From positions 1 to 18,330 of the forward strand of contig JABDJZ010000004.1 in NCBI GenBank assembly GCA_013003255.1: 18,330 nucleotides of DNA, in the 5' to 3' direction. Below are positions 7,546 to 14,762 of the stretch, in pieces. This DNA is from Rhodothermales bacterium (GTDB lineage: Bacteria; Bacteroidota; Rhodothermia; Rhodothermales; UBA10348). Each line of letters starts with the position of its first letter. The first letter of the stretch is position 1. The notes below the pieces were generated by a model. The model was given only the letters and a program-made list of their open reading frames with translations, did no database searches and was not told where the DNA came from. Both the position numbers and the translations under genes were made by a program.

Positions 7546-9060
7546 GTGCCATCATCACCCAAGATCCGACCCATCCGCAAGGTTCTCATCGCAAACCGGG
7601 GCGAGATCGCCGTGCGTGTCATGCGCACCTGCCGGGAGATGGGAATTACCACCGTGGCCGTTTACAGTGACCCCGACCAGGCAGCCATGCATGTCCGGTT
7701 CGCGGACGAGGCCTACCATATTGGGCCGGCGGCTTCTGCGGAGTCCTACCTGAGAGCAGACCGCATCCTGGATGTGGCCGTCACACATGGCTGCGATGCC
7801 GTGCACCCCGGATACGGCTTTCTGAGCGAGAATGCCGGTTTTGCGGAGGCCTGCGCGGAAGCCGGGATCATTTTCATAGGTCCTACCCCGGAGGCCATTC
7901 GTACGATGGGAGACAAGACGGCTGCCCGGGCACTGATGGAAGAGGCCGGCGTGCCCATGGCGCCGGGCACCGTGGATGCCATCGCAGACCCTGCGGAAGC
8001 CCGCAAGATTGCCCGGGAGATCGGCTATCCGGTTTTGATCAAAGCCGCGGCCGGTGGCGGCGGGAAGGGCATGCGCGTGGTGCACGAGGACGAGGAGTTC
8101 GTGCGGTCCATGGAGGGCGCCTCCCGTGAGGCCGCGTCCGCATTTGCAGACGGTCGTGTCTTCATCGAGAAGTTTATCCAGGAGCCCAAGCACATCGAGT
8201 TTCAGGTGATGGCGGACACGCACGGGACCTGTGTCCACCTGTTCGAACGCGAGTGCACCATCCAGCGTCGCCACCAGAAGGTGGTGGAGGAGGCACCGGC
8301 GGCCCGGATGACGCCGGAATTGAGGGAAGCCATGGCGCAGGCGGCCGTGGCCGCAGCCCAGAGTTGTGGGTATGTCGGAGCAGGCACCGTCGAATTCCTG
8401 CTGGACCAGGACGGCTCCTTCTACTTCATGGAAATGAACACGCGCCTCCAGGTGGAGCACCCGGTTACGGAGTGGATCACGGGCCTGGATCTGGTGAAGC
8501 AGCAGATTGAGGTGGCGGAGGGCCGCCCGCTGAGCGTCAAGCAGGAGGACCTTCAGATCTCCGGTCATTCCATCGAGTGCCGGGTATATGCCGAGGACCC
8601 CTCGAACAACTTCCTCCCCGTACCTGGCCACCTGATGGTCCATCGCGCGGCATCAGGACCCGGGGTACGGGTGGACGCGGGCGTGGAAGAGGGCGATGAC
8701 GTCCAGATCCACTATGACCCCATGATCTCCAAGCTGACCACGTGGGCCCCCACCCGGGAAGCCGCCATGGACCGGATGATTCGCGCCATTGACGAGTACG
8801 AGATCGCGGGTGTGGAGACCACGCTCCCCTTCTGCCGATTCGTGATGGGACACGAGTCCTTCCGGGACGGCACGTTCTCGACGCGATTCGTAGAGCGGTA
8901 CTTCACCCCTGAAGACATCGCCCCGTCAGGTGACGAGGACCTGCTCATGGCCTTCGCCGCGCTGCAGGCAGCAAACTCCAGCGGAAGTGCGCCCGTCATT
9001 GCGCCGGTCGGCGGTGACGGAGCCGCCGTGTCCGAGTGGGCCCGCAGGCGGCGGGATTAG
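7546..9060 (+). CDS. accC: Biotin carboxylase subunit of acetyl-/acyl-CoA carboxylase
   Basis: It carboxylates the biotin of a carrier protein with ATP and bicarbonate, the first half-reaction of acetyl-CoA (or propionyl-CoA) carboxylase, in the cytoplasm. The protein is 504 residues; the bacterial subunit is usually about 450, with longer forms known. The N-terminal domain starts RKVLIANRGEIAVRV. The ATP-grasp glycine loop GGGGKGM is at 170-176 and the active-site segment EMNTRLQVEHPVTE starts at 296, with R300 and E304 matching the catalytic Arg and Glu of the E. coli enzyme. About 50 low-complexity C-terminal residues follow the carboxylase fold. The start is GTG at 7546, immediately before the conserved N terminus. 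No biotin carrier (accB) or carboxyltransferase gene is adjacent, so the partner must be elsewhere and the acyl-CoA substrate is not certain. The 3' end overlaps convergent trmB by four bases (9057-9060). Confidence 0.94.
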   Translation: MPSSPKIRPIRKVLIANRGEIAVRVMRTCREMGITTVAVYSDPDQAAMHVRFADEAYHIGPAASAESYLRADRILDVAVTHGCDAVHPGYGFLSENAGFAEACAEAGIIFIGPTPEAIRTMGDKTAARALMEEAGVPMAPGTVDAIADPAEARKIAREIGYPVLIKAAAGGGGKGMRVVHEDEEFVRSMEGASREAASAFADGRVFIEKFIQEPKHIEFQVMADTHGTCVHLFERECTIQRRHQKVVEEAPAARMTPELREAMAQAAVAAAQSCGYVGAGTVEFLLDQDGSFYFMEMNTRLQVEHPVTEWITGLDLVKQQIEVAEGRPLSVKQEDLQISGHSIECRVYAEDPSNNFLPVPGHLMVHRAASGPGVRVDAGVEEGDDVQIHYDPMISKLTTWAPTREAAMDRMIRAIDEYEIAGVETTLPFCRFVMGHESFRDGTFSTRFVERYFTPEDIAPSGDEDLLMAFAALQAANSSGSAPVIAPVGGDGAAVSEWARRRRD

Positions 9061-10031
9061 ATCCAGGCCTGGCGAACAGTCAAGCCGTATCCCGTAAGCA
9101 CATCCGTGACCGCGTGCACGGCCTCGCGACAGCCGCGCGTACCCATCGGATCTCCGAAGGGCTGAAGGCCGACAAATACGCCGTCCTCCTTCTCCCAGGC
9201 CTTGACCAGCAGCTCCTGCCGCAGATCTGCCTCTTCAACCACCACTTCGAAGGTGACACCGTCATCGGTCAGGCTGCGGTAGGCCTCAAGAACGATGACC
9301 GTCCCGCCGTCGAACTGGCGGACGTGCTTGGAAAAGGACCGGACCGCGCTCAGGTCTCCGTCTAAGAGGGCGTGCTGCATGGGCTGGCTCTGGGTTGCTC
9401 GTTCCGGTGGGGGCGGGTTGTCGGTGGGCGTGAACACCACGTGGTAGATGGGGCGGTCCTCCTCCTGCCACTTCAGGGCGTACTTGGTCCGGAGTGTCTC
9501 CGGAGGCGGTTCTCCGAGGGCCTCTGACATGACACCCGAGGCCCGGGCTGACTCGCGGGCAAACGCGAAATACTCAGCGTGATCCGTGGTGAGCAGCAGG
9601 TCTCCGCCCGGTGCCAACCGGTTCGCCGCCATGCGGAAGAATGCCGGCTGGAGTAACCGGTAGGAGACCTGGTTCCGGCGCGGCCAGGGATCCGGAAAGT
9701 TGACGTAGATCCGCCGCAGGGAATCCGGCTTCAGGAAGTCCCGAACCACCATCCGGCCGTGTCCGCGATACAGGCGGACGTGCTCGATGCCCTCGCGGTG
9801 CATGCGCCGGAACGCGCGTGACACCGAGGCCAGGGAGATTTCCACGCCCAGCAGGTTCCACTCGGGATGAAGACGTTCCAGCTCCACCAGGAAGCGGCCG
9901 TCGCCGAAACCGATCTCCAGGACCAACGGCCCCTCCCGCTGAAACAGAGCGTCAGGGCCGGCCGGCATGTCCCGCTTCCTGAGCAGACGCCGGCCATCGA
10001 AGGGCAGCGCGACCCGACTATCGGTCACCAT
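9057..10031 (-). CDS. trmB: tRNA (guanine-N7-)-methyltransferase TrmB with C-terminal extension
   Basis: TrmB uses S-adenosylmethionine to make m7G at position 46 of tRNA variable loops. From ATG 10031 it is 324 residues; most bacterial TrmB are 200-250. The SAM-binding motif LEIGFGDG is at 38-45, the TrmB signature NFPDPWP is at 111-117, followed by a substrate segment (NQVSYRLLQPAF) and LLTTDHAEYF. After the usual end (YHVVFTPTDNPPPP, about residue 210) there are roughly 110 more residues, including LDGDLSAVRSFSKHVRQFDGGT and VFVGLQPFGDP, forming a predicted alpha/beta segment. TrmB from some thermophiles such as Aquifex also have a C-terminal extension, but I cannot tell whether this one is homologous. 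A longer reading from 10163 would add 44 low-complexity residues inside the upstream gene and is rejected. The start lies 14 bases inside the 3' end of the NTF2-like gene, so the two are probably coupled; the 3' end overlaps accC. Confidence 0.93.
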   Translation of the reverse strand: MVTDSRVALPFDGRRLLRKRDMPAGPDALFQREGPLVLEIGFGDGRFLVELERLHPEWNLLGVEISLASVSRAFRRMHREGIEHVRLYRGHGRMVVRDFLKPDSLRRIYVNFPDPWPRRNQVSYRLLQPAFFRMAANRLAPGGDLLLTTDHAEYFAFARESARASGVMSEALGEPPPETLRTKYALKWQEEDRPIYHVVFTPTDNPPPPERATQSQPMQHALLDGDLSAVRSFSKHVRQFDGGTVIVLEAYRSLTDDGVTFEVVVEEADLRQELLVKAWEKEDGVFVGLQPFGDPMGTRGCREAVHAVTDVLTGYGLTVRQAWI

Positions 10032-10566
10032 TCCACGCGCCGGGAATGTCCTGGGGCATGTACTCCAGCGGAACCGGCGTGCCCCGACCGTCGAAGCTCC
10101 AGGAGGTGATCCAGTACCTGCTGCCGTCCCAGACCATTTCGATGGAGTTGATGCCGCGGCCACCTACCGGACCGTCCGGCGCGGACTTCCACTCGTAGGT
10201 GGACCACACATGCACGGTCGATCCGTGCTGGCGGACCTCCCGCGAAATCTCGTACTCGTAGAAGGATCGCGCGCGCACCGGACCGCTGTTGGCATGCCAG
10301 TCGGAGATGCTTATCGGGCGAAATACAACCGAATCACCGCGCGCCGAAGTAATCACAACCAGGGCTTCCGGAATGTGCAGCGACTTGTCCCGCTCCCACT
10401 CGGCCGGATCCCCTTCCGCCCCGGAAACCACCTCGTAGTAGGCCCGCATGATGCCGTCCAGGGTCTCAACGTCCTCCGGGGCCGCCTCCGGCCAATCGAC
10501 TTCCTGCGAAAGTGCCGGGGCACTCAGCGAGCCTGCCAGCAGCAGGGTCAGGAGGAGGCTCCTCAT
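10018..10566 (-). CDS. Secreted NTF2/SnoaL-like protein of unknown function
   Basis: 182 residues with a clear signal peptide (MRSLLLTLLLAGSLSAPALSQ; cleavage likely after the last Ala-Leu-Ser). There is no Cys at the cleavage site, so it is not a lipoprotein. The mature part resembles the nuclear transport factor 2 / SnoaL-like fold: an N-terminal helix (ETLDGIMRAYYEVVSG), then strands with conserved-looking segments EISREVRQHGSTVHVWSTYE and RGINSIEMVWDGSRYWITSW. Members of this fold are small cone-shaped proteins used as binding or enzyme scaffolds; the role here is unknown. The start overlaps the ferritin stop in ATGA (10563-10566) and the 3' end overlaps trmB by 14 bases, so it is the middle gene of a tight three-gene operon. 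The location is probably periplasmic or extracellular; I see no T9SS sorting domain. Confidence 0.82.
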   Translation of the reverse strand: MRSLLLTLLLAGSLSAPALSQEVDWPEAAPEDVETLDGIMRAYYEVVSGAEGDPAEWERDKSLHIPEALVVITSARGDSVVFRPISISDWHANSGPVRARSFYEYEISREVRQHGSTVHVWSTYEWKSAPDGPVGGRGINSIEMVWDGSRYWITSWSFDGRGTPVPLEYMPQDIPGAWNGDR

Positions 10567-11069
10567 GCTTCTTCCTCGTCCTCAGGCTGGCGCAGACCGA
10601 GTTCACGGTCAATCATGAACATGGCCTCGCCCGATTCGCCGGCCAGACGGATGCTGTCTATGATGCCTTCGGCGGCTTCTTCTTCTTCCACCTGCTCATC
10701 AATGAACCAGTGGAGCAGGGTCTGCAGCGGGTAGTCTCGTTCCCTCTGCGCCAGATCGAACAGGTCGTGGATGCACTGGGTGATGTGCTGCTCGTGAGAC
10801 AGGGCCAGTTCGAAGGCCTCCAGGATGCTGTTGAACTCGGTGCTGGGGGCCTCGACGGCGGCCAGGCGCGGCCGCTCGCCACGGCGGATGAGGAAGTCAA
10901 AGAACTTCATGGCGTGCGCCACTTCCTCGCGGGCCTGGTTGCGCATCCAGTTGGCCGCGCCCGGCAGTTTGCGGGCCTCAAAGTGGGCGGACATGTCCAG
11001 ATAGGCGTATGCGGACTGCATTTCTTCGCGAATCTGACGATTTACGGCGTCTACTACGTTCTGCTTCAT
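10563..11069 (-). CDS. ftnA: Bacterial non-haem ferritin
   Basis: Ferritin forms a 24-subunit shell that oxidises Fe(II) and stores iron as a ferric mineral. The start is ATG 11069 (MKQNVVDAVNRQIREEM), giving 168 residues, the usual size; an upstream in-frame GTG at 11129 adds 20 residues unlike the family and is rejected. Ferroxidase ligands line up with E. coli FtnA: E16, E49, H52, E93, Q126 and E129 (segments NRQIREE, AREEVAHAM, SHEQHIT and WFIDEQVEEE). The last residues are very acidic. It is the first gene of a minus-strand operon with the NTF2-like gene and trmB (ATGA overlap). It is divergent from porX over 148 bases. I could not identify a Fur box. Identification as a ferritin is secure; the ftnA symbol is by family resemblance. 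Confidence 0.95.
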   Translation of the reverse strand: MKQNVVDAVNRQIREEMQSAYAYLDMSAHFEARKLPGAANWMRNQAREEVAHAMKFFDFLIRRGERPRLAAVEAPSTEFNSILEAFELALSHEQHITQCIHDLFDLAQRERDYPLQTLLHWFIDEQVEEEEAAEGIIDSIRLAGESGEAMFMIDRELGLRQPEDEEEA

Positions 11070-11217
11070 GGGGCACTGTTTCGTTAGCCTCCCAAAGTAC
11101 GAAGCCTGATCGGCCCGTACCGCAACCAATCCCAGCCGCGCAGGTATTACGCGCCTTAACTCCTGACTCTATGTGATCTGGCTACCATTTCTGAATTAAG
11201 AACCCGTTTCTTGACCA

Positions 11218-12777
11218 ATGGCCAGTCGCATTCTGTGGGCAGACGATGAGATCGATTTCCTTCGCCCCCACATTCTATTTCTCGAGTCCAAGGGGTATGA
11301 CGTCACCAGCGTCACCAACGGTTCTGATGCCGTAGACCAGTTCCGGAAGACGGCCTTTGATCTGGTTCTGCTGGATGAGCAAATGCCCGGCCTGGATGGC
11401 CTCGGCACGCTCGACGAAATCCGGAAACTGTCTCCCGAAGTCCCGGTGGTGATGATCACCAAGTCCGAGGAAGAGCGGCTCATGGAGGAGGCGCTTGGCG
11501 GACAGATCAGTGACTACCTCACCAAGCCGGTCAATCCCAGTCAGGTGCTCCTGACCTGCAAGCGTCTCCTGGACTCCTCGCGCCTTGAAAGCGAGAAGAT
11601 CTCCCAGGACTACCTGCAATCCTTCGCGGCGATCTCCGCCAGGCTCCACGGGCGGCTGACGCACGAAGACTGGGTGGACGTCTACGAGAAGCTGGTCAGC
11701 TTCGACATGTCGCTGGAGTCCGACGACGGGGCCCGTCAGGTGCTTGAGGATCAGTTCCGGGATGCCAATCGCGCTTTCTGTCGCTACGTGGAGGAGGAAT
11801 ACGCAGAGTGGATCGCCTCCGTTGACTCGCCCCCGGACGACGACCGGCCCCTGCTCTCCCACGAAGTAGTCGGCAAGCACGTGGTCCCCGAACTGGGTGA
11901 CGGAAAGCCGGTCATCTTCTTCGTGATTGACTGCATGCGGTATGACCAGTGGCTGGAATTCGAGCGGCTGCTCTATCCCCTCTTTGCCATCGAGCGGGAA
12001 TTCCACTACTCCATCCTGCCCACCTCCACGCCCTACTCGCGAAATGCCATCTTCTCGGGCCTGCTGCCTCTGGATCTGGCCCGCAAATACCCCGAGATGT
12101 GGGCGGATGGCGAAGACGATGAGCACAGCCGCAACCGGAACGAGGCCGAACTGCTGAGAGACCAGCTGCGACGGCGCCACCTCTCTCCGAAGACCCGCTA
12201 CGCCAAGATCATCGGTACCAACGAGGGGCGCGATTTTGCGGCGTCCATCAACGAGTACCTCCAGAATGAACTGTCGGCCATTGTCGTCAACTTCGTCGAC
12301 ATCCTGGCGCACTCACGTTCAGACTCGGCGGTCCTCAAGGAAATCGCCCCGGACGAGCGTGCCTATCGCGCATTGACGCGCACGTGGTTTGAGCACTCCT
12401 GGCTCTTCCAGGCGTTTCAGTCTTTGGCGGCGGCTGACTGCACGGTGATTGTGACCACCGACCACGGTGCCGTCCGAAGCCTGCACGAAACCAAAGTCAT
12501 CGGGGATCGCGATACCTCAACGGCCCTTCGCTACAAGTACGGTCGCAACCTGAAGAGCGACGACAGGCACGCCATCTTTGTGCGCAATCCGGAGGAGTTC
12601 GGCCTTCCGTCCAAGGGGCGAAGCTCCAACTTCATCATTGCGAAGGAGGACTACTATTTCGTGTACCCCACGAACTATAACCGCTTCGTCAACAAGTACC
12701 GGGACACCATGCAGCATGGTGGGGCCTCGATGGAAGAGATGATCCTGCCTGTGGCGCGGTTGACGCCGAAACGGTGA
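11218..12777 (+). CDS. porX: PorX, type IX secretion response regulator with PglZ phosphodiesterase domain
   Basis: PorX is a cytoplasmic two-component regulator that, with the histidine kinase PorY, controls T9SS gene expression and function; studied members hydrolyse oligonucleotides through the PglZ domain. At 519 residues it matches the family. The receiver (1-120) has the acidic pair D9/D10, phospho-acceptor D53 in LVLLDEQMPGLDG, T81 and K103. A helical linker (about 121-225) follows, then the alkaline-phosphatase-like PglZ domain. Its likely metal or nucleophile residues are visible: D237 and D242 in FFVIDCMRYDQW, T270 in LPTSTPYSRNAIFSG, VDILAHSRSD, and D415-H416 in TTDHG. The ATG at 11218 has no Shine-Dalgarno site but gives the canonical N terminus. 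Its stop overlaps the tsaE start. No kinase gene is in the window. The two T9SS-sorted proteins at 715-2373 and 4312-6399 are candidate clients of this pathway. Confidence 0.95.
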   Translation: MASRILWADDEIDFLRPHILFLESKGYDVTSVTNGSDAVDQFRKTAFDLVLLDEQMPGLDGLGTLDEIRKLSPEVPVVMITKSEEERLMEEALGGQISDYLTKPVNPSQVLLTCKRLLDSSRLESEKISQDYLQSFAAISARLHGRLTHEDWVDVYEKLVSFDMSLESDDGARQVLEDQFRDANRAFCRYVEEEYAEWIASVDSPPDDDRPLLSHEVVGKHVVPELGDGKPVIFFVIDCMRYDQWLEFERLLYPLFAIEREFHYSILPTSTPYSRNAIFSGLLPLDLARKYPEMWADGEDDEHSRNRNEAELLRDQLRRRHLSPKTRYAKIIGTNEGRDFAASINEYLQNELSAIVVNFVDILAHSRSDSAVLKEIAPDERAYRALTRTWFEHSWLFQAFQSLAAADCTVIVTTDHGAVRSLHETKVIGDRDTSTALRYKYGRNLKSDDRHAIFVRNPEEFGLPSKGRSSNFIIAKEDYYFVYPTNYNRFVNKYRDTMQHGGASMEEMILPVARLTPKR

Positions 12778-13220
12778 GTGTGGGCGTTTCGCTGGAAGGG
12801 ATGCTGCCGCGGGAGACCGCGTCGGCCGAGGAAACGCGGAGCCTCGGGGCCCGGTTGTCGGCAGTGCTGCCGGCCGGAGCGGTGGTGGCACTGGTCGGAG
12901 ACCTCGGAGCCGGTAAGACCCATCTGGTAAAGGGGCTGGTCGATGGGCTCGGAGGCGCTGGGGACGAGGTCTCGAGCCCTACGTTCACCATCGCTCAGGA
13001 ATATGAGGCCGATGGTGACCTGATTCTGCACGTGGATGCGTACCGCGTCGATGACCCGCGCGAGTTTGTGGAGATGGGTCTGGAGGACTCGATGGACGCG
13101 GCGCGTCTCGTAGCCATCGAGTGGCCCGAGAAGATGGGCTCAGCCCTCCCTCCGGACGCCGTGCGTGTTGAGATCACGCACCTGGGCGGAGACCGGCGCC
13201 GCATCAGGTACCTGCCATGA
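12774..13220 (+). CDS. tsaE: tRNA threonylcarbamoyladenosine biosynthesis ATPase TsaE
   Basis: TsaE is the ATPase that works with TsaB and TsaD to put the threonylcarbamoyl group on A37 of ANN-decoding tRNAs. The 148 residues match the family. The P-loop GDLGAGKT is at 42-49, followed by the switch segment SPTFTI (68-73), HVDAYR (86-91) and the family signature IEWPEK (115-120). The start is most likely GTG 12774, which overlaps the porX stop as GTGA; an ATG at 12801 would also keep the domain intact, so the first nine residues are uncertain. The gene overlaps folC at its 3' end (ATGA at 13217-13220). The tight porX-tsaE linkage, which I recall from other Bacteroidota, suggests co-transcription although the functions are not obviously related. 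tsaB and tsaD are not in the window. Confidence 0.95.
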   Translation: MSVGVSLEGMLPRETASAEETRSLGARLSAVLPAGAVVALVGDLGAGKTHLVKGLVDGLGGAGDEVSSPTFTIAQEYEADGDLILHVDAYRVDDPREFVEMGLEDSMDAARLVAIEWPEKMGSALPPDAVRVEITHLGGDRRRIRYLP

Positions 13221-14515
13221 ACCCGTCGCTGACCGGGGTAGACTACCTGATGGCCATGCCACAGTATGGCCTCGGCAGTACCGTGGCGATCCGGCCGGGG
13301 CTGGACCGGATTCGCGCGCTGCTCCGGGGGATGGGCAATCCCGAGCGCGGCCTGCCCGTGATTCATGTGGCTGGTACCAACGGAAAAGGGTCCACCGCAT
13401 CCTGGATCGCCGCCATTCTCACGGCCCACGGACTACGGGTCGGGCTCCACACGTCTCCTCACCTGCTACAACCCGGCGAGCGCATGCGTGTCGATGGTCG
13501 GGCTGCATCCCGGGAGTGGCTTGGGAAGCAGATAGACCGCTACGTTCCGCTGATCGAAGAGACCGGAGCCAGCTACTTTGAGGTGACCGTGGCCATGAGC
13601 CTGCTGCGTTTTGCAGAGGCCGACGTGGATGTCGCGGTAGTTGAGGTAGGGCTCGGTGGCCGATTGGACGCCACCAATATCCTGGACCCCGACGTCTGCG
13701 TGATCACCACCGTAGGGCTCGACCACACCCATATTCTGGGTGACAGCCTCGCCGCTATCGCGGCGGAGAAGGCCGGGATCATCAAGGATCGCGTTCCGGT
13801 GGTGGTCGGCCGGCAGCCTCCCGAAGCCCTCACCGTGTTGATGGGCGAAGCCGCAAGGCACGGAGCTTCGGTGACGGGTGTCCGGGAAGCGCGGTGGTCC
13901 GGGCGGACGCTTCAAACGCCAACGCGTCGCTACACGCACGTGTACCCGGCACTTGCAGGATCCCACCAGCTGGACAACGCCGCGACGGCAGTCCTGGCTG
14001 CCGAGGCCTATCTGGACGAGATGGGTCGTTCCGTCGATGCGCGCGCGGTGCGTCGGGGTCTGCGCCACGTGCAGGCACTCGCGGGACTCCGGGCACGCTT
14101 CGAGGTGCTGGAAAAGGAGCCCCTGGTCGTGCTTGACGTGGCCCACAATCCGCCGGCGCTGGCTGCGGCGGTTGAGCGGTTTACCGAGATGATGAATGGC
14201 CGTAGACCCGAGGTGCTGCTGGCGGTCATGTCCGACAAGGACATCGACACCATCGCAGATCTTCTGGCAACTCAGGGCGACACCACGCATGACCTGCTGA
14301 TTCACCCGCTCAGGCTTGACTCACCCAGGGCTTTGGCACCCGAGGATTTGGCCGCCCGCCTGTCCAAAGTGGGCGTCGACGTCGGGACGCCACAGGCACC
14401 GGACCAACTGCCTGATTTCCTGGCCAGCCTTGGTCCCCGGAGGGCTGTCCTTGCCACCGGAAGTCACCAGGTGGTTGCGGCGGTGCTAAACGCGTGGCCG
14501 GGCCAGAGGCCCTGA
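13217..14515 (+). CDS. folC: Bifunctional folylpolyglutamate synthase / dihydrofolate synthase
   Basis: FolC is a Mur-ligase-family ATP-dependent ligase that adds glutamate to dihydropteroate and then further glutamates to folates. It has 432 residues, the usual length. The N-terminal region carries the P-loop HVAGTNGKGS (50-59) and HTSPHLLQPGERMRVDG, which matches the folate-binding and activation region. VGLGGRLDATN and VGLDHTHILGDSL are family signatures, with AAEKAGIIK completing the ATP-binding and metal region. The C-terminal domain starts near VLDVAHNPPAL. The start is ATG 13217 within the ATGA overlap with tsaE. It is the last gene of porX-tsaE-folC; a weak hairpin with a T-run lies about 95 bases downstream. 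Whether it has both activities or only the polyglutamylation step cannot be decided from sequence. Confidence 0.95.
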   Translation: MNPSLTGVDYLMAMPQYGLGSTVAIRPGLDRIRALLRGMGNPERGLPVIHVAGTNGKGSTASWIAAILTAHGLRVGLHTSPHLLQPGERMRVDGRAASREWLGKQIDRYVPLIEETGASYFEVTVAMSLLRFAEADVDVAVVEVGLGGRLDATNILDPDVCVITTVGLDHTHILGDSLAAIAAEKAGIIKDRVPVVVGRQPPEALTVLMGEAARHGASVTGVREARWSGRTLQTPTRRYTHVYPALAGSHQLDNAATAVLAAEAYLDEMGRSVDARAVRRGLRHVQALAGLRARFEVLEKEPLVVLDVAHNPPALAAAVERFTEMMNGRRPEVLLAVMSDKDIDTIADLLATQGDTTHDLLIHPLRLDSPRALAPEDLAARLSKVGVDVGTPQAPDQLPDFLASLGPRRAVLATGSHQVVAAVLNAWPGQRP

Positions 14516-14548
14516 TTTGGCGAACTGCCCTCAATGGGGCTATATTGG
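14516..14548 (+). promoter_or_regulatory. Weak candidate promoter for rho
   Basis: TTTG at 14516-14519 and TATATTGG at 14541-14548 are 21 bases apart and resemble the Bacteroidota housekeeping promoter (TTTG ... TAnnTTTG, normally about 19 bases apart) with one mismatch. It would start transcription just after the folC stop and give a leader of roughly 210 bases before rho. It is the best candidate I can see in this intergenic region, but the match is weak. Confidence 0.25.
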
Positions 14549-14609
14549 CACATTCGGCCGGGCCCTCCGGTCTTGACTGGACCATCGGAATCCCGATCGT
14601 CCGACTTGT

Positions 14610-14639
14610 GCACCCAGCGGCGGGTGCTCGTGGTTTTTT
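14610..14639 (+). terminator. Weak hairpin plus T-run between folC and rho
   Basis: GCACCC (14610-14615) and GGGTGC (14622-14627) form a perfect six-base stem with a six-base loop, followed after six bases by TTTTTT (14634-14639). The distance between stem and T-run is longer than in a typical intrinsic terminator. A competing stem GTGG/CCAC (14630-14633 with 14641-14644) would place the T-run in its loop. It may end folC transcripts, or it may be an attenuator in the rho leader. The rest of the 247-base folC-rho gap shows no gene I can support. Confidence 0.3.
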
Positions 14640-14762
14640 CCCACCGGCCCCCGCTCCCCCTACACCTCTCAGGGACCAACCGGTCCGAGCGGCTCACCGA
14701 ACTCTCGGAACCCGCGACAATCCAGTGACGGTCGGCACGACCAAAACGCCCCACACTCCTTG

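Noticed and set aside
7555..8643. Minus-strand frame (362 codons) opposite accC
   Set aside because: accC is certain from its motifs; the opposite frame is His/Gly/Arg-rich with no recognisable domain.
11218..12777. PglZ domain as a sign of a BREX phage-defence system
   Set aside because: The PglZ domain is fused to a receiver domain in the PorX arrangement, and the neighbours are tsaE and folC. No BrxC, PglX, BrxA/B or BrxL-like gene is present.
14534..14728. Possible small ORF (64 codons) in the folC-rho gap
   Set aside because: No ribosome-binding site, low-complexity Pro/Arg/Ser product and no family resemblance. A leader peptide cannot be excluded but is not supported.
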